Origin: Chloroflexota bacterium
GTDB lineage: Bacteria > Chloroflexota > Dormibacteria > Dormibacterales > Dormibacteraceae
Direction: 5' to 3'
Length of the DNA: 64,000 nt
Assembly (NCBI GenBank): GCA_005880915.1
Contig: VBIW01000040.1
Span: forward strand, 61,797-125,796
Part shown: positions 1 through 8,828 of the stretch, piece by piece
How the letters are laid out: the number at the start of each line of letters is the position of its first letter
Position numbering within the stretch: the stretch's first letter is position 1
The notes under the pieces: model-generated
Told to the model about the DNA's origin: nothing
The model's database searches: none
Seen by the model: only the letters and a program-made list of their open reading frames with translations
Translations under genes and position numbers: made by a program

Positions 1-57
1 TCAGCGCAGCCATCGCCGGGTCCCGTCGTGCAACCAGGCGCGTGCCTTTGCGAATCT

Positions 58-103
58 CCTCCCCATTCATGGGGAGGTGTCGCCGTGAGGCGACGGAGGG
101 GCT
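58..103. repeat. Dispersed double-hairpin palindromic repeat, copy A
   Basis: Two stem-loops follow each other: cctcccca (58-65) pairs with tggggagg (70-77), and gtcgcc (79-84) pairs with ggcgac (89-94), then ggaggggct. The same architecture occurs at 40927-40970 with a different but still base-paired second stem. It lies just past the korB stop codon. The rest of 1-138 shows nothing I can assign, apart from a possible minus-strand start codon at 11-13 cut by the window edge. Confidence 0.75.
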
Positions 104-138
104 CGGAGTCTTGCCCGTCGCCGCGCGAGGCTGGATTT

Positions 139-1161
139 TCAGGCGAACTCGGACATGAACCTGGAGAAGTCGTCGCGCGACATCCGCAGCTCGTCTTCTC
201 TCAGGTCCCGGAGCGGGCGCTGCGGGATGTGCTCGGTGGTCGCGAAGTCGTCCATCTTCGTGTCGACGTAGAGCAGGCCGGTCACGAGGTGACCCTCGGC
301 GCGGCCTTCCTCGATCACGCGAATCGCGGCGCGCCGGTCCGTCGGGTCGTGGTCCTCGCCCAGCTTCTTGAGCACGATGTGAGACCCGTCGTGGAGCTGT
401 ACGTCGCGCACCGTGCCGGGCTCATAGTCGACGTGGACCTCTTCGAAGAACGGAATGAACGAGACATCCGCGATGGACTCCTCGTGGTCCTTGACCCAGC
501 TGTAGCTCTTGGTCGAGCCGTCGTGGTCGTTGAAGGTCACGCAGGGCGAGATGATGTCGAGGATCGCTGTGCCGCGATGCGCGATCGCGGCCTTGATCAG
601 GGGCACAACCTGCTTTCCGTCGCCGCTGAACGACCGCGCCACGAAGGAGCAGCCGAGCGCGAGGGCCACGGCGCACGGGTCGATGGGCTGAAATGTGTTG
701 ACGGCGCCTTTCTTCTGCACAGAGCCGAGATCGGCTGTCGCGGAGAACTGGCCCTTGGTCAGGCCGTACGTGCCGTTGTCCTCGATGATGTAGGTGCAGT
801 CCACGTTGCGCCGGATCAAGTGCATGAACTGTCCAATCCCGATCGAGGCGGTGTCGCCGTCGCCGGACACGCCGAGCATGATCATCTGGCGGTTGGCGAG
901 GTGCGCGCCCGTGGTGAGCGCGGGCATCCTGCCGTGGACCCCGTTGAAGCCGTGCGCGGTTTCGACGAAGTACGCCGGGGTCTTCGACGAGCAGCCGATC
1001 CCCGACATCTTCGCGAGCAGATGGGGCTCGACCCCAAGCTCGTAAAGGGCCTTGATCATGTGGTTGGTGATCGAGTTGTGGCCGCAGCCGGCGCACAGCG
1101 TGGTGGCGGCGCCTTTGTACGCATCGCGCGGCAGACCGACGCGGTTCATGGTGGTGCTCAT
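139..1161 (-). CDS. korB: 2-oxoacid:ferredoxin oxidoreductase, beta subunit (2-oxoglutarate type)
   Basis: Thiamine-diphosphate-binding subunit of a 2-oxoacid:ferredoxin oxidoreductase, which decarboxylates 2-oxoglutarate (or a related 2-oxoacid) to the acyl-CoA and reduces ferredoxin. At 340 residues it has the usual length. Near residues 23-26 is the family GCGH motif after the CAGC cysteine, and around residues 100-130 is the GDGD...N thiamine-diphosphate/Mg motif. Its ATG overlaps the korA stop by four bases (ATGA), so the two subunits are translationally coupled. The precise substrate cannot be read from the sequence; 2-oxoglutarate is the commonest for this fused gamma-alpha plus beta arrangement. 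Confidence 0.9.
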   Translation of the reverse strand: MSTTMNRVGLPRDAYKGAATTLCAGCGHNSITNHMIKALYELGVEPHLLAKMSGIGCSSKTPAYFVETAHGFNGVHGRMPALTTGAHLANRQMIMLGVSGDGDTASIGIGQFMHLIRRNVDCTYIIEDNGTYGLTKGQFSATADLGSVQKKGAVNTFQPIDPCAVALALGCSFVARSFSGDGKQVVPLIKAAIAHRGTAILDIISPCVTFNDHDGSTKSYSWVKDHEESIADVSFIPFFEEVHVDYEPGTVRDVQLHDGSHIVLKKLGEDHDPTDRRAAIRVIEEGRAEGHLVTGLLYVDTKMDDFATTEHIPQRPLRDLREDELRMSRDDFSRFMSEFA

Positions 1162-2960
1162 GCGGGTACAGCCTCCAGGTGCATAAGTGGTTCGATGATT
1201 GCGACAGCGGGGATGGGCTGCCCGTTGTAGTGGCGGATCGAACGGAGCCGGCCGACCAGCTCCGGGGGTAGAGCGAGGCGAATGAGGTCATATAGCTGGC
1301 CGTCCCGGTTCTGCTCCACGACGTAGACGTGCTCGTGGCGGGCGACGAATGCGGCCACGTCGTCCGACAGCGGCAGGGCTCGCACCCGGAGGTAGTCGAT
1401 GCCCTTGCCGGCCGCGGTGAGGGTCTCGCGCGCTTCGATGACCGCTGCGTGCGTCGAGCCGAACGCGATCAGGCCAACAGAGGCGCCGCTCTCGTCGGCG
1501 ACCGGCGCGGGGAGTGCATGGCGCGCGGTCTCGAGCTTGTGAGCGAGCCGGTCCATGTTCCGCGCATACGCGTCGGCGCCTTCCGTGTAGCGCGCCTGCT
1601 CGTCATGGCCCGATCCACGCGTGAAGTAGCCGGCGGCGGGGTGGTCGGTCCCAGGCAGCGTGCGGTAGGTGACGCCGTCGCCATCCACGTCGCGATACCG
1701 GCCCCACTCGCCCGCGAGGCGCTCGAGGTCCTCCTTGGAGAGCACCTTGCCGCGGTCGAACTGTTTCTCCGGGTACTTGAGCTCAGGCGTCATCCAGAGG
1801 TTCATGCCCAGGTCGAGATCGGAGAGGACAAAGACCGGGGTCTGGAAGCGGTCCGCATAGTCGAAGGCGTCGCGGGCGAACTCGTAGCACTCCTCGACCG
1901 TGCCGGGCAGCAGCACCAGGTGCTTCGTGTCGCCGTGCGAAAGCGTGTACACAAAGCCGATGTCCGCCTGCGACGTGCGGGTGGGCAAGCCGGTCGACGG
2001 GCCGATGCGCTGGATGTCGAAGATCACAACCGGGACCTCGGCGTAATACGCGAGGCCGGAAAACTCGGCCATCAGCGAGATGCCGGGTCCGGAGGTCGAG
2101 GTCATCGAGCGCGCGCCCGCCCATCCGGCGCCGATCGCCATGCCGACGGCGGCCAGCTCGTCCTCGGCCTGGACGATAGAGATGTTCTTCTCGCCCGTCT
2201 TGGCGTCGACGCGAAAGCGGTCGGAGTAAGCGATCAGGTACTCGCAGAGCGAGGAGGAGGGGGTGATGGGATACCACGCGACCACGGTGACGCCGCCCAT
2301 CAGCGCGCCCAGCGCCGCGGCCTGGTTGCCCTCGACGAGGACCTTGCCTTCGACGACGCCGGTCATCGATTCGAGGCGGTAGGGGTCCTGCTTCGAGAAG
2401 TTGTCCTGCCAGTAGTCGTGGCCGACCTTGATCGCATCGAGGTTTACCTGCACGGCCTTCGGCTTGGTCAGGAACTGCCGCTTGACCCCGTGCTCCAGCG
2501 CCTCCCAGGGAATTCCGAGCAGGCCTCCGACGACCCCTACGTAGATCATGTTCGCGAGCTGCTTGCGGAGCGTGTCGCTCTGGATCTTGGCTTTGGCGAG
2601 CTTCGAGAATGGCACCGGGTAGTAGGTCACGTCGGTCCGCGCGTCAACCGTCGCAAAAGCCTCTTCGTGGATCACCGCGCCGCCAGGGCGGACCGTCTTC
2701 AGGTCCTCGCGCCAGGTCGCAACGTTGAACGCGATCAGGATGTCGACCTTGTCCGAGCGCGCCATGTGGCCTTCCGGCGTGATGCGCAGCTGGTACCAGG
2801 TCGGAAGGCCTTCGATGTTGGAGGGAAAGACGTTCTTGGGCGCGACCGGGATCCCCATATGGAAGATCGCCCTGGTCAGCACCAGGTTGGCGGTCTGGCT
2901 GCCTGAACCGTTGACGGTGGCCGCTTGAATGGTGAGGTCGTTGACGATTGGTTCGGTCAC
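1158..2960 (-). CDS. korA: 2-oxoacid:ferredoxin oxidoreductase, fused gamma-alpha subunit
   Basis: Residues about 1-195 form the gamma (Rossmann-like) domain, beginning with a GSGSQTAN stretch. Residues about 210-600 form the alpha pyrimidine-binding and C-terminal domains, including the YPITPSS signature. The 600-residue length is typical of the gamma-alpha fusion of the two-subunit KorAB enzymes. It starts with GTG about 75 bp from the divergent transhydrogenase gene and is followed by korB with an ATGA overlap. Together they would supply reduced ferredoxin or run the oxidative TCA step. No ferredoxin gene is in the window. Confidence 0.9.
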   Translation of the reverse strand: MTEPIVNDLTIQAATVNGSGSQTANLVLTRAIFHMGIPVAPKNVFPSNIEGLPTWYQLRITPEGHMARSDKVDILIAFNVATWREDLKTVRPGGAVIHEEAFATVDARTDVTYYPVPFSKLAKAKIQSDTLRKQLANMIYVGVVGGLLGIPWEALEHGVKRQFLTKPKAVQVNLDAIKVGHDYWQDNFSKQDPYRLESMTGVVEGKVLVEGNQAAALGALMGGVTVVAWYPITPSSSLCEYLIAYSDRFRVDAKTGEKNISIVQAEDELAAVGMAIGAGWAGARSMTSTSGPGISLMAEFSGLAYYAEVPVVIFDIQRIGPSTGLPTRTSQADIGFVYTLSHGDTKHLVLLPGTVEECYEFARDAFDYADRFQTPVFVLSDLDLGMNLWMTPELKYPEKQFDRGKVLSKEDLERLAGEWGRYRDVDGDGVTYRTLPGTDHPAAGYFTRGSGHDEQARYTEGADAYARNMDRLAHKLETARHALPAPVADESGASVGLIAFGSTHAAVIEARETLTAAGKGIDYLRVRALPLSDDVAAFVARHEHVYVVEQNRDGQLYDLIRLALPPELVGRLRSIRHYNGQPIPAVAIIEPLMHLEAVPA

Positions 2961-3022
2961 TTCGATTCTTCGGATGGCGGATTTAGGATTCTACGCGTCT
3001 GCAGGACTCGGTCTCGCTCCCT

Positions 3023-3028
3023 TACAGT
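3023..3028 (+). promoter_or_regulatory. Predicted -10 element (TACAGT), leaderless pntAA
   Basis: TACAGT lies seven bases before the GTG at 3036, the spacing expected when transcription starts on the start codon itself. No Shine-Dalgarno sequence precedes that GTG. Confidence 0.5.
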
Positions 3029-3035
3029 CCTCGGC

Positions 3036-4166
3036 GTGAAGGTCGCCACCCCCAAAGAGCTTGCCCACGACGAGCGCCGGGTCGCCGTGGTCCCGGATAC
3101 GGCGACCAAGCTCATCGCGGCCAAGCTCGAGGTCAGCGTCGAGGCGGGCGCCGGAGCGGGCGCGTTCATCCCCGACGAAGCCTACGAGAAGGCTGGGGCC
3201 AGGTTGGTCACGCACGCCGCCGATCTCGTGAACGACGCAGACGTCGTGCTCAAGGTGCAGGCGCCGATGCCAAGCGAGGTCGAGCTCCTGCCGAAGGGTT
3301 CCGCGCTCATCAGCTTCCTTCAGCCCGCGACGCAAGGCGACATCGTCAAGGCGCTCGCCCGCCGCGGGGTGACCGCCTTCAGCCTCGAGCTCCTGCCCCG
3401 CATCTCCCGCGCCCAATCGATGGACGCCCTCTCCTCGCAGGCTTCGGCCGCCGGCTACAAGGCCGTGCTGATGGCCGGCGAGCGACTCGGCAAGTTCTTC
3501 CCGATGATGATGACCGCGGCGGGCACGGTCGCCCCGGCGAGGGTCCTGGTGATGGGCGCGGGGGTGGCGGGCCTGCAGGCGATCGCGACGGCGCGACGCC
3601 TGGGGGCGGTCGTCTCGGCGTACGACGTCCGTCCTGCGGTCAAGGAAGAGGTGCAGTCGCTGGGCGGCACGTTCATCGAGCTGGCCCTGGAGACCCAGGA
3701 GGGCGAGGGCGGCTACGCCCGCGAGCAGTCAGAAGAGTTCCTGCGCAAGCAGCGCGAGCTCATCGGCGAGCACGTGGCCAGGTCGGACGTGGTCATCACC
3801 ACCGCCGCCGTGCCCGGTCGCCGCGCGCCTCTCCTGGTGACCGGGGACATGGTGAAAGGCATGCGCCCCGGTTCGGTGATCGTCGACCTCGCGTCGGAGA
3901 CGGGAGGCAACGTCGAGCTGACCGAGGCGGGGAAGGACGTCGACGTGAACGGTGTCACGATCATCGGCACGCGGAACGTGCCTTCGACGATGCCGCTCGC
4001 GACGAGCCAGCTGTACGCGCGAAACGTGGCCAACCTGCTGCTGCACCTGGTGAAGGACGGCGCCATCAACCTGGATTTCGCGGATGAGATCACGAAGGGC
4101 GCTTGCGTGACCCACGACGGCGAAATCGTCAACGAGCGCGCGAAGCAGGTGGTGTCGGCGGCATGA
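3036..4166 (+). CDS. pntAA: NAD(P) transhydrogenase, alpha subunit 1 (NAD-binding domain dI)
   Basis: Soluble NAD(H)-binding part of the proton-translocating transhydrogenase, which uses the proton gradient to move hydride between NADH and NADP. It opens with the typical VATPKE start of the AlaDH/PNT fold and carries a GAGVAGLQA nucleotide-binding turn near residue 172. I chose GTG 3036 (376 residues) over the longer open frame from 2925: homology begins there, the length fits the family, and a -10 element sits seven bases upstream. The stop overlaps pntAB by ATGA. The gene is the split form seen in many GC-rich bacteria, with alpha divided into two peptides. Confidence 0.92.
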   Translation: MKVATPKELAHDERRVAVVPDTATKLIAAKLEVSVEAGAGAGAFIPDEAYEKAGARLVTHAADLVNDADVVLKVQAPMPSEVELLPKGSALISFLQPATQGDIVKALARRGVTAFSLELLPRISRAQSMDALSSQASAAGYKAVLMAGERLGKFFPMMMTAAGTVAPARVLVMGAGVAGLQAIATARRLGAVVSAYDVRPAVKEEVQSLGGTFIELALETQEGEGGYAREQSEEFLRKQRELIGEHVARSDVVITTAAVPGRRAPLLVTGDMVKGMRPGSVIVDLASETGGNVELTEAGKDVDVNGVTIIGTRNVPSTMPLATSQLYARNVANLLLHLVKDGAINLDFADEITKGACVTHDGEIVNERAKQVVSAA

Positions 4167-4483
4167 ACAACGAGCTGCTGAACGAGCTCACGTTTTTCGT
4201 GCTGGCGATCTTCGTCGGGATCGAGGTCATCTCGAAGGTGCCGACGATTCTCCACACGCCGCTGATGTCAGGCACGAACGCGATCCACGGCATCATCCTC
4301 GTCGGCGCTTTGGTGATCGCAGCCGGCGCGACGTCGCCGGTCGAGATCGCGCTGGGATTGATAGCCGTGACCCTCGCCACGACCAACGTCGTCGGCGGGT
4401 TCGTCGTGACCGACCGCATGCTCGAGATGTTCAAGGGCCGCCAACCGGCCAGACCGTCAACGCCCGTCGACGCGAAGAAGTGA
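4163..4483 (+). CDS. pntAB: NAD(P) transhydrogenase, alpha subunit 2 (membrane part)
   Basis: A 106-residue membrane protein forming the small transmembrane portion of the split alpha subunit. Three hydrophobic helices are visible: residues about 8-24 (TFFVLAIFVGIEVI), 38-58 and 63-85. The ATG at 4163 overlaps the pntAA stop (ATGA), so the longer open frame from 4103 is not the real start. Its stop overlaps the pntB GTG by four bases. The gene order AA-AB-B and tight coupling suggest one operon and equimolar subunits. Confidence 0.9.
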   Translation: MNNELLNELTFFVLAIFVGIEVISKVPTILHTPLMSGTNAIHGIILVGALVIAAGATSPVEIALGLIAVTLATTNVVGGFVVTDRMLEMFKGRQPARPSTPVDAKK

Positions 4484-5865
4484 CACTACTTATCTCGCTC
4501 GCGTACCTCGTTGCCGCAGTGCTGTTCATCCTTGGCCTCAAGCAGCTCAGCTCACCAAAGGGCGCTCGCAACGGCAACTTCACCGCGGCCGCCGGCATGG
4601 TGATCGCGTTAGGCGCGACCGTTCCGCTGCTGCATTTCACGACCGCCGGCGCCGTGATCGTGGCGGTTGGAATCGTGATCGGTGCGGTGATCGGGACGTT
4701 CGGCGCGCGGATGGTCCACATGACCGCGATCCCGCAGATGGTCGCGCTCTTCAACGGGGTCGGTGGTGGTGCGGCTGCGCTGGTGGCGGTCGCCGAGCTC
4801 CTGCACTTCGGAGTGCACCCTTCGTTCAGCCTGGTCCTGCCGAGCGTCCTCAGCATCGTGATCGGCTCGATCTCGTTTGCAGGAAGCATGGTGGCGTTCG
4901 CCAAGCTGCAGGAGCTGATGACCGGGACGCCGATCACGTACCCAGGCCAGCAGGTCGTCAACGGCTTGCTCGCGGCGGCGATCATCGGCTTCGCCATCGC
5001 AGTGCTCGCGATCGCGTCGATCCCGTTCTCCTTTATCTCCCTGATGGTGTTGGCCTTGATCCTCGGCGTCGCATTCGTCCTGCCGATCGGCGGCGCGGAC
5101 ATGCCGGTAGTCATCTCGCTGCTGAACGCGTGCACCGGTCTCGCGGTCGCGGCGAGCGGCTTCACCCTCAACAACTTCGCGCTGATCGTCGCGGGCACGC
5201 TCGTGGGCGCTTCCGGAAGCCTGCTGACCAAGCTGATGAGCGACGCAATGGGCCGTTCCCTCGCGAACGTGCTCTTTGGCGCCTTCGGCCAGGTCCAGCA
5301 TGCCGCGACCGCCGCGGCAGGCGCCGCGGGACGCAGCGTCCGCTCGGCGTCGGCGGAGGACCTGGGCACGCTGCTGGCTTACTCGCAGCGCGTGATCATC
5401 GTCCCCGGCTATGGACTCGCGGTGGCCCAGGCCCAGCACGCGGCGCGCGAGCTGGCGGACGTGCTGGAGAAGCGTGGGGTGGAGGTCGAGTATGCGATCC
5501 ATCCCGTCGCAGGCCGCATGCCTGGCCACATGAACGTGCTGCTGGCGGAGGCCAATGTGCCGTACGAACAGCTCAAGGAGATGGACCAGGTCAACGACGA
5601 CTTCAAGAACGCCGATGTCGCGCTGATCGTCGGCGCCAACGACGTCGTGAACCCGGCCGCTCGGAGCACGCCCGGAAGCCCCATCTACGGCATGCCGATC
5701 CTGAACGCGGACCAGGCCAAGAACATCATCTTCATGAAGCGATCGATGCGGCCGGGCTTTGCCGGCATCGACAACGAGCTGATGTTCGGACCGAAGACAC
5801 TGATGTTCTTCGGCGACGCCAAAGACTCCCTGACCAAGCTGGTGAGCGCGGTCAAAGCGGCCTGA
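4480..5865 (+). CDS. pntB: NAD(P) transhydrogenase, beta subunit
   Basis: 461 residues: about eight or nine hydrophobic helices in residues 1-260, then the NADP(H)-binding dIII domain from about residue 300. In dIII the family stretches VPGYGLAVAQAQH and VIVGANDVVNPAA-like are clear, and the RMPGHMNVLLAEA loop is present. It starts with GTG inside the GTGA overlap with pntAB. With pntAA and pntAB it makes a complete enzyme. No plus-strand terminator with a T tract follows; the hairpin at 5955-5986 is oriented for the minus strand. Confidence 0.92.
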   Translation: MTLLISLAYLVAAVLFILGLKQLSSPKGARNGNFTAAAGMVIALGATVPLLHFTTAGAVIVAVGIVIGAVIGTFGARMVHMTAIPQMVALFNGVGGGAAALVAVAELLHFGVHPSFSLVLPSVLSIVIGSISFAGSMVAFAKLQELMTGTPITYPGQQVVNGLLAAAIIGFAIAVLAIASIPFSFISLMVLALILGVAFVLPIGGADMPVVISLLNACTGLAVAASGFTLNNFALIVAGTLVGASGSLLTKLMSDAMGRSLANVLFGAFGQVQHAATAAAGAAGRSVRSASAEDLGTLLAYSQRVIIVPGYGLAVAQAQHAARELADVLEKRGVEVEYAIHPVAGRMPGHMNVLLAEANVPYEQLKEMDQVNDDFKNADVALIVGANDVVNPAARSTPGSPIYGMPILNADQAKNIIFMKRSMRPGFAGIDNELMFGPKTLMFFGDAKDSLTKLVSAVKAA

Positions 5866-5949
5866 TTTCGCCTCGCTGACGCCAACGGACCCGAATCCTC
5901 GCACTCGAAACACACCGCCGGATACAGCGAGGCGCAATCTGGCGGAGTT

Positions 5950-5986
5950 AAAAAGCGAGCCTCCTGCCAAACGGTAGGAGGCTCGC
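5950..5986 (-). terminator. Intrinsic terminator of the LLM oxidoreductase gene
   Basis: A long hairpin: gcgagcctcct (5955-5965) pairs perfectly with aggaggctcgc (5976-5986), extended by gcc/ggt around an AAAC loop. On the minus strand it is followed at once by TTTTT (5954-5950). This orientation ends transcripts coming from the gene at 6080-6847. Confidence 0.85.
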
Positions 5987-6079
5987 GCCGCGAAGAGGGT
6001 GTGGTGGACGAAATGCTATGCCGGGCCCATAGATTGTGTTAGTGGGCCAACCACAAATAAGCTCCGTTCGCGTTGTAGG

Positions 6080-6847
6080 TCAGGCGTCCCGCTCCTTCAA
6101 GACCCGCGCCAGCTCCTTGGTGTCGAAGGGATGGGAAAGCCGCAGCACGAAGTGCTGCAGGCCGGCGTCCAGGTACTCCTTCAAGACCTTCGACGTGACG
6201 TTCGGGACGTTCGCCGTGCGCTCGATCGACCGCGGGTCGCGGCCGACCTTCCGGCACCACTCATCCAGCACCGCGCTCTTGTGGGCGAACTGGTCGGGAG
6301 ACCCGAGCACGTTCCACATCTGCGCGTGCTCCGCGACCAGCCGGAGCATGACCTGCTCACCGGCGCCCGCGATGAGCAGCGGCATCGGGCCGCCAGGGCC
6401 AGGCTTCAGCTTTTCGATGCGGCGCTTGATCCGGGGCACCGCATCGCGGAAGAGCCGGACGCGATCGCGCGCCTGGCCGAACTCGTATCCGTACTCGGCG
6501 TAGTCGCGCTCGAACCAGCCCGCACCCAGCCCCAGCACCAGGCGCCCACCAGACAACTCGTCCACGGTCGCAGCCATGCTGGCCAGCAGGTCGGGGTTGC
6601 GGTATCCGACGCAGGTGACCATCGAACCGATCTGCGGCGCTCGGGTGTCGATCGCCGCCGCCGCGAGCAGCGACCAGCACTCGAAGTGGTTTCCGTTCGG
6701 GTTGCCGTACAGCGGAAAGAAGTGGTCCCAGAACCAGATGCTGTCCACGCCGAGCTCGTCGGCGCGCCGCCACGCGTCGCGCAGCTCCTGGATCGTGCAC
6801 TGCTGCGGGTGAATCGTGACGCCGACCTTGAACGGCCGCGATGACAT
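6080..6847 (-). CDS. LLM-class (luciferase-like) F420-dependent oxidoreductase
   Basis: A 255-residue TIM-barrel flavin/F420 oxidoreductase of the luciferase-like monooxygenase family. Family signatures are the early VGVTIHPQ strand, SIWFWDHFFP near residue 35, GSMVTCVGYRNP near 80, and GRLVLGLGAGW near 105. The start at 6847 replaces a longer frame whose first 56 residues look non-coding; TAATCT lies seven bases before this ATG. The gene is monocistronic, with its own terminator at 5950-5986. The substrate cannot be predicted. F420 rather than FMN use is the usual family annotation, not something I can read from residues here. Confidence 0.85.
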   Translation of the reverse strand: MSSRPFKVGVTIHPQQCTIQELRDAWRRADELGVDSIWFWDHFFPLYGNPNGNHFECWSLLAAAAIDTRAPQIGSMVTCVGYRNPDLLASMAATVDELSGGRLVLGLGAGWFERDYAEYGYEFGQARDRVRLFRDAVPRIKRRIEKLKPGPGGPMPLLIAGAGEQVMLRLVAEHAQMWNVLGSPDQFAHKSAVLDEWCRKVGRDPRSIERTANVPNVTSKVLKEYLDAGLQHFVLRLSHPFDTKELARVLKERDA

Positions 6848-6854
6848 GCCTGTG

Positions 6855-6860
6855 AGATTA
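6855..6860 (-). promoter_or_regulatory. Predicted -10 (TAATCT) of the LLM gene
   Basis: On the minus strand TAATCT is followed by seven bases and then the ATG at 6847. The divergent GNAT gene starts at 6871, so only 23 bases separate the two start codons and a conventional leader is excluded for both. Confidence 0.5.
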
Positions 6861-6870
6861 TCGACAGTCC

Positions 6871-7911
6871 ATGGTTGCGGAGTTGGTCCCCGCCCGCGTC
6901 GATCCAGTGACCGCGGGCCGGGAGTTGTGGAAGCGCTATCACGATTTTCGGCGCGTGCGCCACACCGAGCTGCGTCCGGAAGATCCGCTCGAGCCCGACG
7001 AAGTTGTCGAGGCACAGATGAAAAAGCCGAATCCCTTCGACGTCACCCACTACTTCGAGATGACGCGTGGCGGACAGATGGTGAGCTGGCTCGACGGCCA
7101 GACTGTGGCGCCGGCCAACCCCGAGTACGAGACCAACAAGCACCTCTTCTGGGCCGACGCCTACGTGCGGCCGGAACATCGCCGCCAGGGCATCGGGGCA
7201 CTGTGGCTGCCCGTCGTTGCGCGGCTGATGGATGAGCACGGGTGCACGGTGGTTGGAATGCATTCCGACCAGGACTCCGGTCATGGTTTTATCAAGTGGC
7301 TTGGCGCCGAATCGAAGCTGACTGAGATCGAGAGCCGGCTCAAGCTTTCCGAGGTCGACTGGGCGATGCTCGAACGGTGGGCGGCGGAGGGGCGGCAGCG
7401 CTCGCCCCAGACGAAGCTGGAGATCTACGACGGTCCGCTGCCAGAAGCGATGTGGCCGGAGTTCGCTGCGCAGAGGTCAACGTTGCTCAACACGATCCCG
7501 TTCGAGGGCCTCGACATAGGAAACATCGTGGTCACGCCGGAGAGAATCCGAGAGCACTACGAACGAGCCGCGCTCGTCGGAGAGGTCGGGCACGATGTGA
7601 TGACCCGTGAACCTGACGGCGTCATCTCAGGCATGACGGATGTCTCCTGGGCTTCGTACCGCAGGACGTTGATCTACCAGCAGTTCACGGGTGTGCTTCC
7701 GTCGGCCCGCGGCCGCGGCATCGGCAAGTGGATCAAGGCCGCGATGGTCCTGCACATTCGCGAGCTCTATCCCGACGCGGAGTGGATCGTCACCGACAAC
7801 GCGCATTCCAACGGTCCGATGCTGAAGATCAACCGCACGATGGGGTTCAAGCCGTCCCGGACAGGGATCGACTACCAGATGAGCCGCGACCAGCTCGGAG
7901 CCCGCCTCTAA
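6871..7911 (+). CDS. GNAT family N-acetyltransferase with two tandem GNAT domains
   Basis: 346 residues with two GNAT folds in a row. The first acetyl-CoA loop is near residues 100-115 (VRPEHRRQGIGALW) and the second near 275-290 (LPSARGRGIGKWIKAA), each the Q/RxxGxG/A signature. This layout resembles the mycothiol synthase/Eis-like double-GNAT proteins, but the overall similarity I can judge is too weak to name it MshD. It is divergent from the LLM gene and its end overlaps the convergent membrane-protein gene by four bases. Confidence 0.8.
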   Translation: MVAELVPARVDPVTAGRELWKRYHDFRRVRHTELRPEDPLEPDEVVEAQMKKPNPFDVTHYFEMTRGGQMVSWLDGQTVAPANPEYETNKHLFWADAYVRPEHRRQGIGALWLPVVARLMDEHGCTVVGMHSDQDSGHGFIKWLGAESKLTEIESRLKLSEVDWAMLERWAAEGRQRSPQTKLEIYDGPLPEAMWPEFAAQRSTLLNTIPFEGLDIGNIVVTPERIREHYERAALVGEVGHDVMTREPDGVISGMTDVSWASYRRTLIYQQFTGVLPSARGRGIGKWIKAAMVLHIRELYPDAEWIVTDNAHSNGPMLKINRTMGFKPSRTGIDYQMSRDQLGARL

Positions 7912-8816
7912 GCCCGGCGGCTCCTCTGCACGCTGCGGACCAGCAGGATCACGCCGACGATGATCAGCAGCGCGGGCAGGGCCGCCTTGCCGACCGGGCC
8001 GAAGTAGTCCCGACCGCTGATCCCGAGGATCGACTCGAAGAGGACGAACCCGATCAAGAAGATCATCACGCTGATGAACAGCAGGGTGCGTCCAGTTCGC
8101 AGCGCGTGCTGGTCGCGGTCGCGCAGCGACTGGAGGTACATCCCCAGGCCGATGCCGCCGGGAATCACCAGCGACCACGCATAGGCCCACACCGGCCAGT
8201 CGCCGGTGGCGTTGGCGTACGCGAGGACCAGGCCGAGCACGGTCACGATGCCACCCGGGACGGTCGCGACCGCTCCGATGCTGACGAACCCGACGACCAG
8301 CAGCGTGAGGCCCGGGATGATGATGAAAAGCGGCCACCCGTTCTGGGTCAGATCGACCCCGGACATCACCACGAGCAGCGCGAATACGCCGACCACGACC
8401 AGCACGATGCCCAGAGCCGCGCTCGACCCCGCTCGCCGCGGTTTCGCCGGATACGGGACGGCGTTCACGTACGGAGGTGGCGAGGCGGCCGGCGCGTCCG
8501 GTGCCAGGGTTGGCCCGGCTTCCCGCGTCAGTGTCGTGCTCGCTTCGGTCGGCTCGACCTCGGCCGGGGGTTCAGATGCGGTTGGCTCGGGTGACGGCGC
8601 CGCAGGTTCATCCGTCGTGCCGGCCGCAGGTTCATCGGTGGGGCCTGCTTCGGCGCTCTTGTGCGCCCAGATGTCCGGGCCACCCGCCAGCAAGTCTGGC
8701 GTTACATGGACCATGTCGTCTTTGATTGTTGCGTCGTCGCTCGACTCCTCGCCGGTGGAGCTTGGAGTGGACGTGCCGGGCATCTTGCTGGTCGTGGCGC
8801 GCTTTCGCTTGCTCAT
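7908..8816 (-). CDS. Membrane protein with a long disordered acidic N-terminus
   Basis: 302 residues of unknown function. Residues 1-130 are rich in Ser, Thr, Pro, Glu and Ala, with a short imperfect tandem repeat (TDEPAAGTTDEPAA near 58-72), and look disordered and cytoplasmic. From about residue 133 there are six hydrophobic helices in two sets of three, the second set separated by a charged loop (LRDRDQHALRTGR) near residue 235. The pattern resembles small LiaF/DUF-type membrane domains, without a motif I would name. It ends in a four-base convergent overlap with the double-GNAT gene. Confidence 0.7.
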   Translation of the reverse strand: MSKRKRATTSKMPGTSTPSSTGEESSDDATIKDDMVHVTPDLLAGGPDIWAHKSAEAGPTDEPAAGTTDEPAAPSPEPTASEPPAEVEPTEASTTLTREAGPTLAPDAPAASPPPYVNAVPYPAKPRRAGSSAALGIVLVVVGVFALLVVMSGVDLTQNGWPLFIIIPGLTLLVVGFVSIGAVATVPGGIVTVLGLVLAYANATGDWPVWAYAWSLVIPGGIGLGMYLQSLRDRDQHALRTGRTLLFISVMIFLIGFVLFESILGISGRDYFGPVGKAALPALLIIVGVILLVRSVQRSRRA

Positions 8817-8828
8817 GGGACGAAAAGC

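Noticed and set aside
1..13. Start of another minus-strand gene (ATG at 13-11) after korB
   Set aside because: Only four codons fall inside the window; no support possible.
28..1230. Long plus-strand open frame opposite korB
   Set aside because: It has the Arg/Val/Asp-rich composition of a GC-rich antisense shadow, and korB on the other strand shows clear family motifs.
1329..2906. 525-codon frame opposite korA
   Set aside because: Antisense shadow without domain features; korA is intact on the opposite strand.
5955..5986. Terminator for pntB
   Set aside because: The T tract is on the side that serves minus-strand transcripts, so it belongs to the LLM gene.
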